A DNA stretch of 30,432 nucleotides from JBCBST01 sp039819115 (lineage in GTDB: Bacteria > Bacteroidota > Rhodothermia > Balneolales > Balneolaceae). The translations under genes were made by a program, and so were the position numbers. The notes beneath the pieces were generated by a model. It worked only from the letters and a program-made list of their open reading frames with translations, made no database searches and had not been told where the DNA came from. The stretch spans positions 1 to 30,432 of the forward strand of contig JBCBST010000030.1 in NCBI GenBank assembly GCA_039819115.1, given 5' to 3'. Positions within the stretch are counted from its first letter, which is position 1. Every line of letters starts with the position of its first letter. Below are positions 15,421 through 23,610 of this stretch, one piece after another.

Positions 15421-18273
15421 TTGATTCACGTTGATTCCCTTACCCGTAAGCTATACGCACAGGATGCTTCTATGTACCAGGAGCTTCCGAGAGGGGTTGT
15501 GTTCCCATCGTCCGTCGACGATATCCGTAATCTGGTGAAACAGGCTCAGCAACAGCGGGTATCTATTGTGCCCCGATCGGCAGGGACCAGTCTGGCCGGG
15601 CAAACTACCGGCAATGGCATTGTGATAGATGTTTCCCGGTATATGACCCGCATCCTTTCAATCGATAAAAAAAGCCGGGTTGCGCATGTACAACCGGGAG
15701 TCATACGTGATTCGCTGAACCGAAGTGCAGATCCCCTGGGTTTGATGTTCGGGCCGGATACCTCAACAACAAACCGGTGTATGATCGGGGGGATGATAGG
15801 GAATAATTCCTCCGGTTCTTTTTCGATCAAACACGGAACAACCCGCGAGCATGTTCATGAAATGGAAGTGGTTCTGAGCGATGGTTCGGTTGCTGTGTTC
15901 AGGCCTCTCACATTGGCAGAGTTAGAAGAAAAAAAGAAACTGGATAACCTGGAGGGGCACATTTACCGGGCCATGATACAGCTGCTGGAGCGAAACCAGG
16001 ATCTGATTAAGTCAAGCTATCCTCATCCCGAAATCATACGACGGAATACGGGATATGCGCTGGATAAGCTGCTGGAGATGCAACCGTTTAATACGGAAGG
16101 AAGGCTGTTTAATCTGTGCGAATTGCTGTGTGGAAGTGAAGGCACACTTGCTCTTACGGTTTCAGCCAAAGTTAACCTGGTGCCGGTAGATCCGCATAGA
16201 GTCATGCTGGTGGCACAGTTTAAAAGCCTGGAAGAAGCCATGCAGGCTACGGTAGAAGCTGTGAAACATGCTCCCGCAGCGGTAGAGCTGGTAGACGAGG
16301 TGATTCTCGATGCCACCAAACACAATCTTGAGCAACGCAAAAACCGGTTTTTCCTGGATGGAGAACCGCATTGTATGCTCATCATCCAGTTTGAAGGACA
16401 AGAGGCACAGAAGCTACAGGATAAGGCTGAACAACTGGTATCAGCGTTACAGGCTCAACAGCTGGGCTACGCATTTCCTGTGTTTACCAAGGAGGAACAG
16501 CTGGATGCGGTATGGGCACTACGTAAGGCAGGTCTGGGTTTGCTGATGGGATTAGATAAAGATTCCCGTTCACCTACGTTTTGTGAAGATACAGCCGTAC
16601 GGGTGCAGGACTTACCCGATTATGTGTCCGATTTTAAAAAGATACTTCATAGATATAATACCTCCTGTGTGTTTTATGCACACGCATCGGTAGGAGAACT
16701 TCATCTGCGCCCCATGATCGACATCACCCGCCAGGAAGGGGTGGATACCATGAAGGCTATGGCCGAAGAAATTGCCCGTTTGGTAAAGGCATATGGAGGC
16801 TCACTTTCCGGAGAACATGGGGATGGAAGGGCACGTGCTCCCTACATTAAGTATGTATTAGGCGAAGAGATAATCCCCGTCTTGCGTCAGGTGAAAGAGG
16901 CATGGGATCCTGATGGCTTGTTTAACCCCGGTAAGGTTGTGTCCCCAAAAGGAATAGAAGAGGATTTACGGTTTAGCCCCGCATACAAACCGGCGCAGGT
17001 GGACACCGTGTTCAACTGGAGAGAGGAAGGAGGGTTTAATCAGGCGTTGGACCTATGTAATGGAGCAGGGGTATGCCGAAAACTTGCCGAAAGTGGGGGC
17101 ACGATGTGCCCATCATACCAGGCTACCCGTGAAGAAAAAGATTCCACCCGGGGGCGGGCCAATATCTTTCGACAGGTTTTTGAAGGGAAGAATCCTGAAA
17201 CGTTTTCTTCATCCGACTTAAAGGAAGCGCTGGATGTATGCCTCAGTTGCAAGGCCTGTAAAAGTGAATGTCCGGCTAACGTGGATATGGCCAAAATGAA
17301 GGCTGAGTTCCTGAATGGTTGGTATAAACAACAACCGGCTTCCGCAGGTGACCGCTTCTTTGTACAAAGTCCTGCATTGTTTGCTTTGGCATCGGTTTTT
17401 CCTGCCCTTTCTAACTGGCTCATTCAGCAGAATGGAATAAAGAACCTGCTTGAGCGCTTTTTTGGGATCGATAAAAGAAGAACATTGCCCCTGGTTGCAT
17501 CCACCTCATTCAGAAGCTGGGTTAAACATCATCAGTCCGGGTTACCCGCCGATGCTCCGGATGTGGTGTTATTCGTGGATACCTTTCTGGACTACATCGA
17601 ACCCCATATACCGATGTATGCCGTCAAGGTGCTCAACCGACTCGGATTCGAAGTGATCGTCTCCAGACTGACACGATCGGGCCGGGCTGAGTTATCAAAG
17701 GGATTTCTGGACGAAGCCCGCCTGCTGATGAACCAAGGCCTGGACGAGTTTGTACCATATGCCAGCCAGGGTATCCCGATAATAGGACTGGAACCTTCTG
17801 AGGTGCTTACGCTTCGGGACGAATGGCTGGATATCTGTGATGATGATCGTCTGGAGGATGCCCACCTGGTAGCCTCTCAGTCTTTTTTGCTGGAGGAATT
17901 TGTGGTAAAACATATGCCTGAGTGGGCAACCACCACATCGCCACGTTCCAGGGTAGTGATTCATGAGCATTGCCATACCAAAGCCCTGACCGATAGTACG
18001 GCCACTATGAACGCCCTGAAAGGATTGGGTTACACGGTTTCGTTACTTGATACCGGTTGCTGTGGCATGGCGGGCAGCTTTGGATACGAGAAAAAGCACT
18101 ATGATGTATCCCGTGATATTGCTTCCCTTACCCTGCTACCAGCTGTAGAAGCCTTGAATGAAGAAGTGGTGTTGTGCTCACCCGGGTTGTCCTGTCGTCA
18201 TCAGGTTAAAGACCTGGGGAATTACACGGCATTTCATCCGGTTGAACTTATGGTACGCGCTCTCGATCTGTAA
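15421..18273 (+). CDS. FAD- and Fe-S-containing 2-hydroxyacid dehydrogenase (GlcD-GlpC fusion)
   Basis: This 950 aa protein joins a GlcD-like half to a GlpC-like half. The N-terminus has the PCMH-type FAD domain (VVFPSSVDDIRNLVKQA; PRSAGTSLAGQ; GGMIGNNSSGSFSIKHG). A FAD-oxidase C-terminal domain runs to about residue 520 (GSLSGEHGDGRARAPYIK). A 4Fe-4S pair follows: CNGAGVC at 546-552 with a later MCPSY, and CLSCKACKSECP at 607-618. The C-terminal Cys-rich CCG domain includes DTGCCGMAGSFGYEKKHYDV (Cys-Cys near 880). This architecture is that of YdiJ/Dld-type D-lactate or D-2-hydroxyglutarate dehydrogenases, which reduce quinone or an electron carrier. The TTG at 15421 is the best start because no ATG lies between the lhgO stop and it, and the frame continues the expected N-terminus. 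The lhgO neighbour favours D-2-hydroxyglutarate as substrate, but this is inference. Confidence 0.88.
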   Translation: MIHVDSLTRKLYAQDASMYQELPRGVVFPSSVDDIRNLVKQAQQQRVSIVPRSAGTSLAGQTTGNGIVIDVSRYMTRILSIDKKSRVAHVQPGVIRDSLNRSADPLGLMFGPDTSTTNRCMIGGMIGNNSSGSFSIKHGTTREHVHEMEVVLSDGSVAVFRPLTLAELEEKKKLDNLEGHIYRAMIQLLERNQDLIKSSYPHPEIIRRNTGYALDKLLEMQPFNTEGRLFNLCELLCGSEGTLALTVSAKVNLVPVDPHRVMLVAQFKSLEEAMQATVEAVKHAPAAVELVDEVILDATKHNLEQRKNRFFLDGEPHCMLIIQFEGQEAQKLQDKAEQLVSALQAQQLGYAFPVFTKEEQLDAVWALRKAGLGLLMGLDKDSRSPTFCEDTAVRVQDLPDYVSDFKKILHRYNTSCVFYAHASVGELHLRPMIDITRQEGVDTMKAMAEEIARLVKAYGGSLSGEHGDGRARAPYIKYVLGEEIIPVLRQVKEAWDPDGLFNPGKVVSPKGIEEDLRFSPAYKPAQVDTVFNWREEGGFNQALDLCNGAGVCRKLAESGGTMCPSYQATREEKDSTRGRANIFRQVFEGKNPETFSSSDLKEALDVCLSCKACKSECPANVDMAKMKAEFLNGWYKQQPASAGDRFFVQSPALFALASVFPALSNWLIQQNGIKNLLERFFGIDKRRTLPLVASTSFRSWVKHHQSGLPADAPDVVLFVDTFLDYIEPHIPMYAVKVLNRLGFEVIVSRLTRSGRAELSKGFLDEARLLMNQGLDEFVPYASQGIPIIGLEPSEVLTLRDEWLDICDDDRLEDAHLVASQSFLLEEFVVKHMPEWATTTSPRSRVVIHEHCHTKALTDSTATMNALKGLGYTVSLLDTGCCGMAGSFGYEKKHYDVSRDIASLTLLPAVEALNEEVVLCSPGLSCRHQVKDLGNYTAFHPVELMVRALDL

Positions 18274-18328
18274 CAATGATGTTTATTGCCGCTCCTTGAG
18301 TATATTATTTCTAACTAAGCCAAAATTT

Positions 18329-18994
18329 ATGAAGCACTACTACATACTTTTCTTCTTTTGTTTATGCACCGCTCCACTCTATAGTCAAATTGATTATGCC
18401 ACCCAGGTACAACCTATTTTTAACAATAACTGTATAGGTTGCCATGGGAATAATGGTGGAGTAAACCTGACCTCTTTTGAAGCACTTTTGAATAGTGAAA
18501 ACACGAGCGTTGACTATGGTGATAATCTGATTGTTCCGGGTGATGCCGAAGCAAGTGGGTTATATGATAAAATAGCATCGGATAGCCCAAGTGATGGCGG
18601 CACGCGCATGCCGATAGGTGGAACGCTGACGAGTGAAGAGATTGCAACCATCCGGCAATGGATTGACGAAGGCGCTAACGCCACAGCTACTTCCATTGAA
18701 GATGAGAATAATATCGTTACAGAGTTTGCGCTGAACGGAAACTACCCGAACCCATTTAATCCAAGTACACAGATCAGCTTCACAGCTCCCGTTTCTTCGC
18801 GGTATTCCATCGAGGTGTTTTCTGTAAGCGGACAACGCATTGCCGAACAATCCGGAACCGCTTCTATTGGAAATAACTCTGTTCCTTTGAATCTGATCAA
18901 TCAGCCGAGTGGGATGTACCTGTACCGGGTCATGCTCTTAAGCGGCGATCGTATTCTTTCTTCAGCCATGGGCAGGATGACTCTGATCAAGTAA
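18329..18994 (+). CDS. Small c-type cytochrome with T9SS C-terminal sorting domain
   Basis: I start this at the ATG at 18329 (221 aa), because MKHYYILFFFCLCTAPLYSQ is a clean signal peptide. The longer frame from 18158 overlaps the previous gene and has no such signal. Mature residues 23-115 form a PSCyt1-like cytochrome domain: YATQVQPIFNNNCIGCHG with the haem motif CIGCH (35-39) and a likely axial Met94 in GTRMPIGG. After a short linker, residues 132-221 match a type A type IX secretion sorting domain (NGNYPNPFNPSTQISF, then a GxYLYRV segment). The protein is thus expected outside the cell or anchored to the surface. It may accept electrons extracellularly. It is 55 nt downstream of the dehydrogenase gene, with a terminator after it. 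Confidence 0.85.
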   Translation: MKHYYILFFFCLCTAPLYSQIDYATQVQPIFNNNCIGCHGNNGGVNLTSFEALLNSENTSVDYGDNLIVPGDAEASGLYDKIASDSPSDGGTRMPIGGTLTSEEIATIRQWIDEGANATATSIEDENNIVTEFALNGNYPNPFNPSTQISFTAPVSSRYSIEVFSVSGQRIAEQSGTASIGNNSVPLNLINQPSGMYLYRVMLLSGDRILSSAMGRMTLIK

Positions 18995-19050
18995 CTCAGT
19001 GTTGTAGCTTAGCTCATTCGCAGAAAGAAACGCTCAGGATTATAGTATAG

Positions 19051-19077
19051 CCTGCCTGATATCAGGCAGGTTTTTTT
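19051..19077 (+). terminator. Rho-independent terminator after cytochrome gene
   Basis: CCTGCCTGATATCAGGCAGG (19051-19070) is a perfect 20-nt palindrome, realistically an 8-bp stem with loop ATAT, followed by seven T. On the - strand no T-run follows, so it mainly serves the + strand genes converging on recN. Confidence 0.92.
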
Positions 19078-19084
19078 ATTTCTG

Positions 19085-20791
19085 TCAGTTTGAACGTGTG
19101 TTGCGTTCAATAAGCTCCCGGGCACTTTTTAGCGCTGATTCGGTAATCTCTGACCCACTCATCAATCCTGCTATTTCCAGTACGTGCTGTTCGTCGGAAA
19201 GGGGGACAATCGTTGATATGGTACGATCTTCGGTTTCTGTTTTCTCGACCTTGAAATGATGATGAGCCTGGCTGGCAATCTGAGGCTGGTGGGTAATGGC
19301 TACAATCTGGCAAAAAGAAGACAATCTGCGCATGGCTGTTCCCACCTTTTCTGAGATTTCCCCACTTATGCCGGTATCAATTTCATCAAAAATCATAACC
19401 GGGAGGCTTTGTTCCCGGGCTAAAATGGATTTCAAAGCCAGCATCACCCGGCTGATTTCTCCACCGGACGCAATTTTGGCCAGAGCTTTGGGCGTTTCTC
19501 CTTTGTTGGTGGAGATATAAAACGTGACCTCATCGCACCCTTCCGGGGTACACTCAATGGATTGATTATTCCAATCAAACCAACCTGCCGATGTTGTAAG
19601 CCAGTCAACCCGTACTTCAAATTCCGCATGAGCAATGCCGACCTGGGCTAATTCCGTTACGATCTGGTTGCTCAATTGTGCTCCGATATCTACCCGAACA
19701 TCGTGTAGCGCAACCGCAGCCTCCTTAAGCCGGTCACTTTGCTCCTGAATGGTTTTGGATATGTTCTCCAGCTCCAGATCAAAGTTTTCGGCCAAAGATA
19801 GCTCTTGCTGAATATCAGCAAGGTAGGCAATCAGCTCAGGGATTCCTTTTTGATACTTTTTCTGAAGGCGATTCAGTTCGGCCTGTCGCTGCCGGAGTTC
19901 TTCCAGTCGTTGCGGGTTAAACTCAATGGTGGTCCGGTACCGCTCTGCAAATTGAATGGTTTCGTTAATACTGATCCGGGCCGCGTTCAGTTCATGTTTG
20001 TACTGCTCAAATTCGGGTTCAATCCGGGCTAAGTCTTCCAGGTTTATCTTCATCATGTTCAGCAGTTGCATGATGTCGACTTCGTTTCCGCTTCCGATTT
20101 CGGCAATTAATGCGGCTTTCTGATCCAGAACTTCGGCATTGTCGAGCAGCTTCATTTCGGCACGTAGTTCTTCTTCCTCTTCCGGGGATAAACGGGCTTC
20201 TTCCAGTTCTTTTACCTGGAACCGATAGAGTTCCTGCTTTTCCTGAAGTTCGGCTTCCCGTTTTTGAAGCTGCTGTCGCTTTTTCTGAAACTGCTGCATG
20301 GCCTCATATTCCACGCGGTAAAGCTGCTTCTTCTTTTCTACTTCCCCAAACCCATCAACCACACCGGCATGATGTTCTTCTTTAAGCAATAGCTGGTGAT
20401 CGTGCTGCCCATGTAAATCCACCAGCTGATCGCCGACGGAGCGTAATACCTTAATGTTTACCGGAGTATCATTGATAAAAGCACGGCTTCCCGTTTGGCG
20501 GATTTCACGCCTCAGTATAATGTGGTCGCTCCATTCTATTTCATGCTCTTCGAACAGGGTGTTCAATATGCCCGTTTGTTCGGCATAAATGGTTGCTTCA
20601 GCAATGGCTTTATCGGTGCCATGTCGTATCACATCGGTATCGGCTCGTTCTCCAAGAATCATGTTCAACGCTCCGATAATAATCGATTTCCCCGCGCCGG
20701 TTTGACCCGTGAGGATATTGAGCCCGTGTCCGAATTGGACACCCAACTCATCAATCAATGCAAAATTCCGGATGTAAATGGATTGAATCAT
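19085..20791 (-). CDS. recN: DNA repair protein RecN
   Basis: This 568 aa SMC-like ATPase is close to the usual RecN length. The N-terminus MIQSIYIRNFALIDEL is characteristic. Walker A is GQTGAGKS (29-36). The middle (about 150-370) is Gln/Glu/Lys-rich and predicted coiled coil (KKRQQLQKREAELQEKQEL, LRQRQAELNRLQKKYQKG). The ABC signature LAKIASGGEISRVMLALKSI precedes Walker B PVMIFDEIDTGISGEI, and the H-loop segment is IVAITHQPQIASQAHHHF. RecN acts in double-strand break repair by bringing DNA ends or sisters together. No LexA-type operator is recognisable upstream. The gene is divergent from the RluD-family gene, with 141 nt between the two starts. Confidence 0.95.
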   Translation of the reverse strand: MIQSIYIRNFALIDELGVQFGHGLNILTGQTGAGKSIIIGALNMILGERADTDVIRHGTDKAIAEATIYAEQTGILNTLFEEHEIEWSDHIILRREIRQTGSRAFINDTPVNIKVLRSVGDQLVDLHGQHDHQLLLKEEHHAGVVDGFGEVEKKKQLYRVEYEAMQQFQKKRQQLQKREAELQEKQELYRFQVKELEEARLSPEEEEELRAEMKLLDNAEVLDQKAALIAEIGSGNEVDIMQLLNMMKINLEDLARIEPEFEQYKHELNAARISINETIQFAERYRTTIEFNPQRLEELRQRQAELNRLQKKYQKGIPELIAYLADIQQELSLAENFDLELENISKTIQEQSDRLKEAAVALHDVRVDIGAQLSNQIVTELAQVGIAHAEFEVRVDWLTTSAGWFDWNNQSIECTPEGCDEVTFYISTNKGETPKALAKIASGGEISRVMLALKSILAREQSLPVMIFDEIDTGISGEISEKVGTAMRRLSSFCQIVAITHQPQIASQAHHHFKVEKTETEDRTISTIVPLSDEQHVLEIAGLMSGSEITESALKSARELIERNTRSN

Positions 20792-20921
20792 GCTAGGTTT
20801 TGAACATTATGGCTGGCAGAATCGGTGCTGAATGGGCACGGGAAATGATACGTGTTAAGTTTTAAAGGAGCATTTTTTTTTGATGATACGACACGGAAAA
20901 GCAAAATCCTGACAAACTCGT

Positions 20922-20929
20922 TACCTTTA
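20922..20929 (+). promoter_or_regulatory. TANNTTTG-like -7 box 3 nt before RluD-family start
   Basis: TACCTTTA ends 3 nt before the ATG at 20933, just as upstream of lhgO. With transcription starting a few nucleotides downstream, the mRNA would be nearly leaderless. This supports the ATG at 20933 over the upstream in-frame start at 20852. Confidence 0.4.
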
Positions 20930-20932
20930 GCC

Positions 20933-21928
20933 ATGCAGGAAGCAAAAACCACGTACGCACTTACCGTTCCCGAAGGTCAGCAATCGGCGATTCGGCTGGA
21001 TGTCTACATTACCTCGTTTATAGAAAATGCCACCCGGAATAAAGTGCAGGAGGCGATAAAGGAAGGGTATGTAAAAGTAAACGGGAAACGGGAAAAGGCC
21101 TCGTATAAAATGATGCCGGGTGATGAGATTTATATTGAACTACCCAAGGCACCACCGCCTGAAGCGAAAGCCGAAGACCTGCCCCTCCATATTCTCTTCG
21201 AAGACGACGATCTGATCGTGGTTAATAAAGAAGCCGGAATGGTGGTACATCCTGCGTTTGGAAACTGGTCGGGTACCCTCGTAAACGGGTTGATGCATCA
21301 TACCGAGCAATTGGCAGAAAGGGATGACGAAGTACGCCCCGGAATTGTGCACCGGCTGGATAAAGATACCTCAGGTATTCTGGTTGTGGCAAAGCACGAT
21401 CGGGCACTGGCGGATTTGTCTTCTAAATTTGCCCGAAAAGAGGTGGAACGAACGTATTGGGCCATCATTTGGGGTACTCCGCATCAAGCCGAAGGTACGA
21501 TAAGGGGAGATATCGGGCGTTCAAAAAGTGATCGAAAACTGATGGCTGTACTCCCTGAGGGAAAAGGCAAACACGCGGTTACTCACTATAAAGTACTGGA
21601 GTATTTCGACTATCTGAGCCTGGTTGAAGTGAAACTCGAAACGGGGCGCACCCATCAAATCCGGGTTCATTTTAATCACATCGGGCATTCTGTTTTTGGG
21701 GATGCTACCTATGGCGGGACTTCGGTTCGCTATGGCCCGAACACGGGGAACAGAAAGACTATGTTCCATAAACTCATTACCGGGTTGAACCGACAAGCCT
21801 TACATGCCAAAACACTAGGCTTTAATCACCCGGTAACCGGTGAGTTCATTCGCTTTGATTCGGAACTGCCCGTCGATTTTCAACACGTACTCGATACGTT
21901 ACGCACACACTGTAACGCCGAATACTAG
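20933..21928 (+). CDS. RluA/RluD-family 23S rRNA pseudouridine synthase
   Basis: The chosen start gives 331 aa, close to E. coli RluD. An upstream in-frame extension from 20852 adds 27 residues that precede the domain and look like leader sequence. An S4 RNA-binding domain lies at about residues 20-70 (RLDVYITSFIENATRNKVQEAI; VNGKREKASYKMMPGDEI). The catalytic motif HRLDKDTSGILVVAK places the nucleophile at Asp143. Downstream, GRTHQIRVHFNHIGHSVFGD is the conserved RTHQIRxH block. RluD-type enzymes isomerise uridines in helix 69 of 23S rRNA, but RluC-like specificity cannot be excluded. The stop codon overlaps the stop of the convergent gene in the tetranucleotide CTAG (21925-21928). Confidence 0.9.
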   Translation: MQEAKTTYALTVPEGQQSAIRLDVYITSFIENATRNKVQEAIKEGYVKVNGKREKASYKMMPGDEIYIELPKAPPPEAKAEDLPLHILFEDDDLIVVNKEAGMVVHPAFGNWSGTLVNGLMHHTEQLAERDDEVRPGIVHRLDKDTSGILVVAKHDRALADLSSKFARKEVERTYWAIIWGTPHQAEGTIRGDIGRSKSDRKLMAVLPEGKGKHAVTHYKVLEYFDYLSLVEVKLETGRTHQIRVHFNHIGHSVFGDATYGGTSVRYGPNTGNRKTMFHKLITGLNRQALHAKTLGFNHPVTGEFIRFDSELPVDFQHVLDTLRTHCNAEY

Positions 21929-22827
21929 TTTAAAATGGGGTGTAGGAGCTGTTCTGCGGTAAGCTTTTGATCCTCTAACCCCCGGTCGTAAATCCAGTCT
22001 AAGAATTGCTGAACAGTCTCAGGATTAATCGTACCCCATTGCTCCGGGCTTCCAAAAGCAGGGATAGATCGTTCCAGCGCGATATCTAACCGAACATTTT
22101 GTTCATGAACGGGCACTTTAGATTTTAATACATCAACGGCAGCAACCGGATGCTCCATAGCAAACTGGTAACCTTGCCGGGTGGCTTCAAGAAAGGCTCG
22201 GTATTCATGCTCTTTCCGGATCACGGCCGATTTATTTCCAACAATCATGGGAGAGTACGAATATGGAATGCCGTAGTCATGTAACCGGAAAGCGGTTAAG
22301 GATATCCCCTCATGCAGAGCCAGTACACCCTCCCAGTTTTCAAAAATCCAGGTTGAAGTGAAGGTGCCGTCAACCAACGTATCCCAGATGCCCAGTTTTT
22401 TGGGATAGTGGGTAGTTATCGTTCCCTCGCCCCCGGCATTACGGATCATCTGACGCACAATTTCATCTTCATACCGGGCTTCGTATGAGGCATAGGTCGT
22501 ACCATCCAATTGTTTTGGACTGCTAATACCGCTGGAACCGAGAACTACGATAGCGCTCACATCATGTTGAAACACTGCGGCTATTCCAACCAGATCGTAT
22601 GGCTTGGATTTTGTTTGGTAACTGAGCAGACTCTCCGTGGGGCAGAGCGCAAGATCAGCGGCTCCCAGCTCCACTTTTTTTGCAGGTGTAACGGAATACG
22701 AATCTGAAGAAGGATCCAATATGCTAATGGTTAACCCCCGATCTGAGTAAAAACCCTGTTCCAGGGCAACAAAAAAGCCGATATGATTGATATTTGGTGT
22801 CCAGTCGAGTGCAAGGGTGAGGTCCAT
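21925..22827 (-). CDS. NMT1/THI5-fold substrate-binding-like protein without signal peptide
   Basis: This 300 aa protein starts MDLTLALDWTPNINHIGFFV, typical of the NMT1/THI5 (ThiY-type) solute-binding fold. EQGFYSDRGLTISIL and KVELGAADLALCPTESLLS follow as expected for the ligand-facing first lobe. Two in-frame stops (TAA TAA) lie just 12 nt upstream of the ATG, so no upstream start can add a signal peptide. The protein is predicted cytosolic. No ABC permease or ATPase is adjacent. Compared with yeast Thi5 as I recall it, the substrate-donor His and the CCCFC motif are missing (this region reads CPTESLL and YSYSPMIVG), so HMP-P synthase activity is unlikely. It may bind a pyrimidine or thiamine precursor, or serve an unknown cytosolic function. 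Confidence 0.75.
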   Translation of the reverse strand: MDLTLALDWTPNINHIGFFVALEQGFYSDRGLTISILDPSSDSYSVTPAKKVELGAADLALCPTESLLSYQTKSKPYDLVGIAAVFQHDVSAIVVLGSSGISSPKQLDGTTYASYEARYEDEIVRQMIRNAGGEGTITTHYPKKLGIWDTLVDGTFTSTWIFENWEGVLALHEGISLTAFRLHDYGIPYSYSPMIVGNKSAVIRKEHEYRAFLEATRQGYQFAMEHPVAAVDVLKSKVPVHEQNVRLDIALERSIPAFGSPEQWGTINPETVQQFLDWIYDRGLEDQKLTAEQLLHPILN

Positions 22828-23207
22828 AGCGTCATTGTTTTATTATTGAGGGGCATCAAAACGTCGGATTGAATGCTTTATCCTAAACTACTTGTAAGGA
22901 AACCGAAAAGATAGCATAAAAGGATACTCGGTTTTCTGGGAGTTGAGCTTCCGTTGGCGCATGGATGAGAGAAAATCCAAACGGATCTGCTGAATCACCT
23001 GCAACGTTTCTTGCACATACTACGACCTGTATAAGGTCTGAACACCACATGCACTGCAAGACAGATAAGCTCTTCGGAATAACATATATCTCCCGTTCAA
23101 ACGATCATAACTTAAACCTCTATAAGTCGGCCAGATCATGTTGAGAATGCGTATTATTGGACGGAATTTTGAAAAAAACTCCTCAACGATAACAACCGAT
23201 CAGGAAC
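22828..23207. other. 380-nt non-coding region with hairpins between divergent genes
   Basis: No plausible gene is seen; a reverse-strand frame at 23154-23423 is the shadow of gldC. Three inverted repeats occur. GGAAACCGA (22898-22906) pairs with TCGGTTTTC (22928-22936). CTTGCA (23010-23015) pairs with TGCAAG (23055-23060), and it encloses GACCT/AGGTC (23024-23028 and 23034-23038). None is followed by a T-run. The right end holds the gldC promoter candidate. Confidence 0.5.
23141..23171 (+). promoter_or_regulatory. Candidate Bacteroidota-type promoter of gldC
   Basis: TTG at 23141-23143 and GAATTTTG at 23164-23171 (7 of 8 to TANNTTTG) are separated by 20 nt, close to the usual spacing. Transcription would start near 23177, about 30 nt before the gldC ATG. 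Confidence 0.4.
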
Positions 23208-23540
23208 ATGCAGAAAAAGGAAATAAAGATTGTTGTAGAGCTGGATGAGCAAAACATCCCCTCTAATATTGTCTGGAATGCCACAGACTTGCAAGGCATG
23301 GAGGAGACGGCCTGCAGGGCAATGATTCTTTCTCTTTGGGATGCCAAGCAGAAAGACACTCTCCGGCTTGATTTGTGGACCAGAGATATGACCGTTGATG
23401 AGATGAAGATTTTTTTCCATCAAACATTGATGACTATGTCCGATACCTTACAGCGTGCTACGAACGATGAGCGCATCACGGGTGATATGAAGGATTTTTG
23501 TGAGTACTTCGCAGAAAAGATGGAGATAAAACAGGGGTAA
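23208..23540 (+). CDS. gldC: Gliding motility protein GldC
   Basis: This 110 aa protein reads KKEIKIVVELDEQNIPSNI at the N-terminus, then ACRAMILSLWDAKQKDTLRL and DLWTRDMTVDEMKIFFHQTL, with MKDFCEYFAEKMEIKQ at the end. This matches GldC of gliding Bacteroidota, as far as I recognise it, in both length and order of conserved blocks. GldC was first linked to gliding motility in Flavobacterium; its biochemical role is not known, and homologues occur in non-gliding relatives too. There is no signal peptide, so it should be cytosolic. AGGA lies 4 nt before the ATG. In Flavobacterium gldC sits beside gldB, but here no gldB is present and the gene stands alone between two divergent or convergent neighbours. 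Confidence 0.85.
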   Translation: MQKKEIKIVVELDEQNIPSNIVWNATDLQGMEETACRAMILSLWDAKQKDTLRLDLWTRDMTVDEMKIFFHQTLMTMSDTLQRATNDERITGDMKDFCEYFAEKMEIKQG

Positions 23541-23592
23541 TGGTTACGAGCGTTTAGAGCGTCTCGCTGATCGTGATTAAGGGCTGATACGC

Positions 23593-23606
23593 ACAACCCG
23601 GGTTGT
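23593..23606. repeat. 14-bp palindrome between convergent gldC and corA-like genes
   Basis: ACAACCCGGGTTGT is a perfect palindrome lying 4 nt after the CorA-like stop and 52 nt after the gldC stop. It has no good T-tract on either strand, so terminator function is doubtful. Confidence 0.35.
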
Positions 23607-23610
23607 TGTG

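Noticed and set aside
18158..18328. Upstream extension of the cytochrome protein
   Set aside because: It overlaps the dehydrogenase gene out of frame and precedes a clear signal peptide at 18329.
21925..22827. Annotation as Thi5 HMP-P synthase
   Set aside because: The donor His and the CCCFC motif recalled for yeast Thi5 do not appear at the matching positions.
23154..23423. Reverse-strand 89-codon frame across gldC
   Set aside because: It is a shadow of the recognised gldC reading frame.
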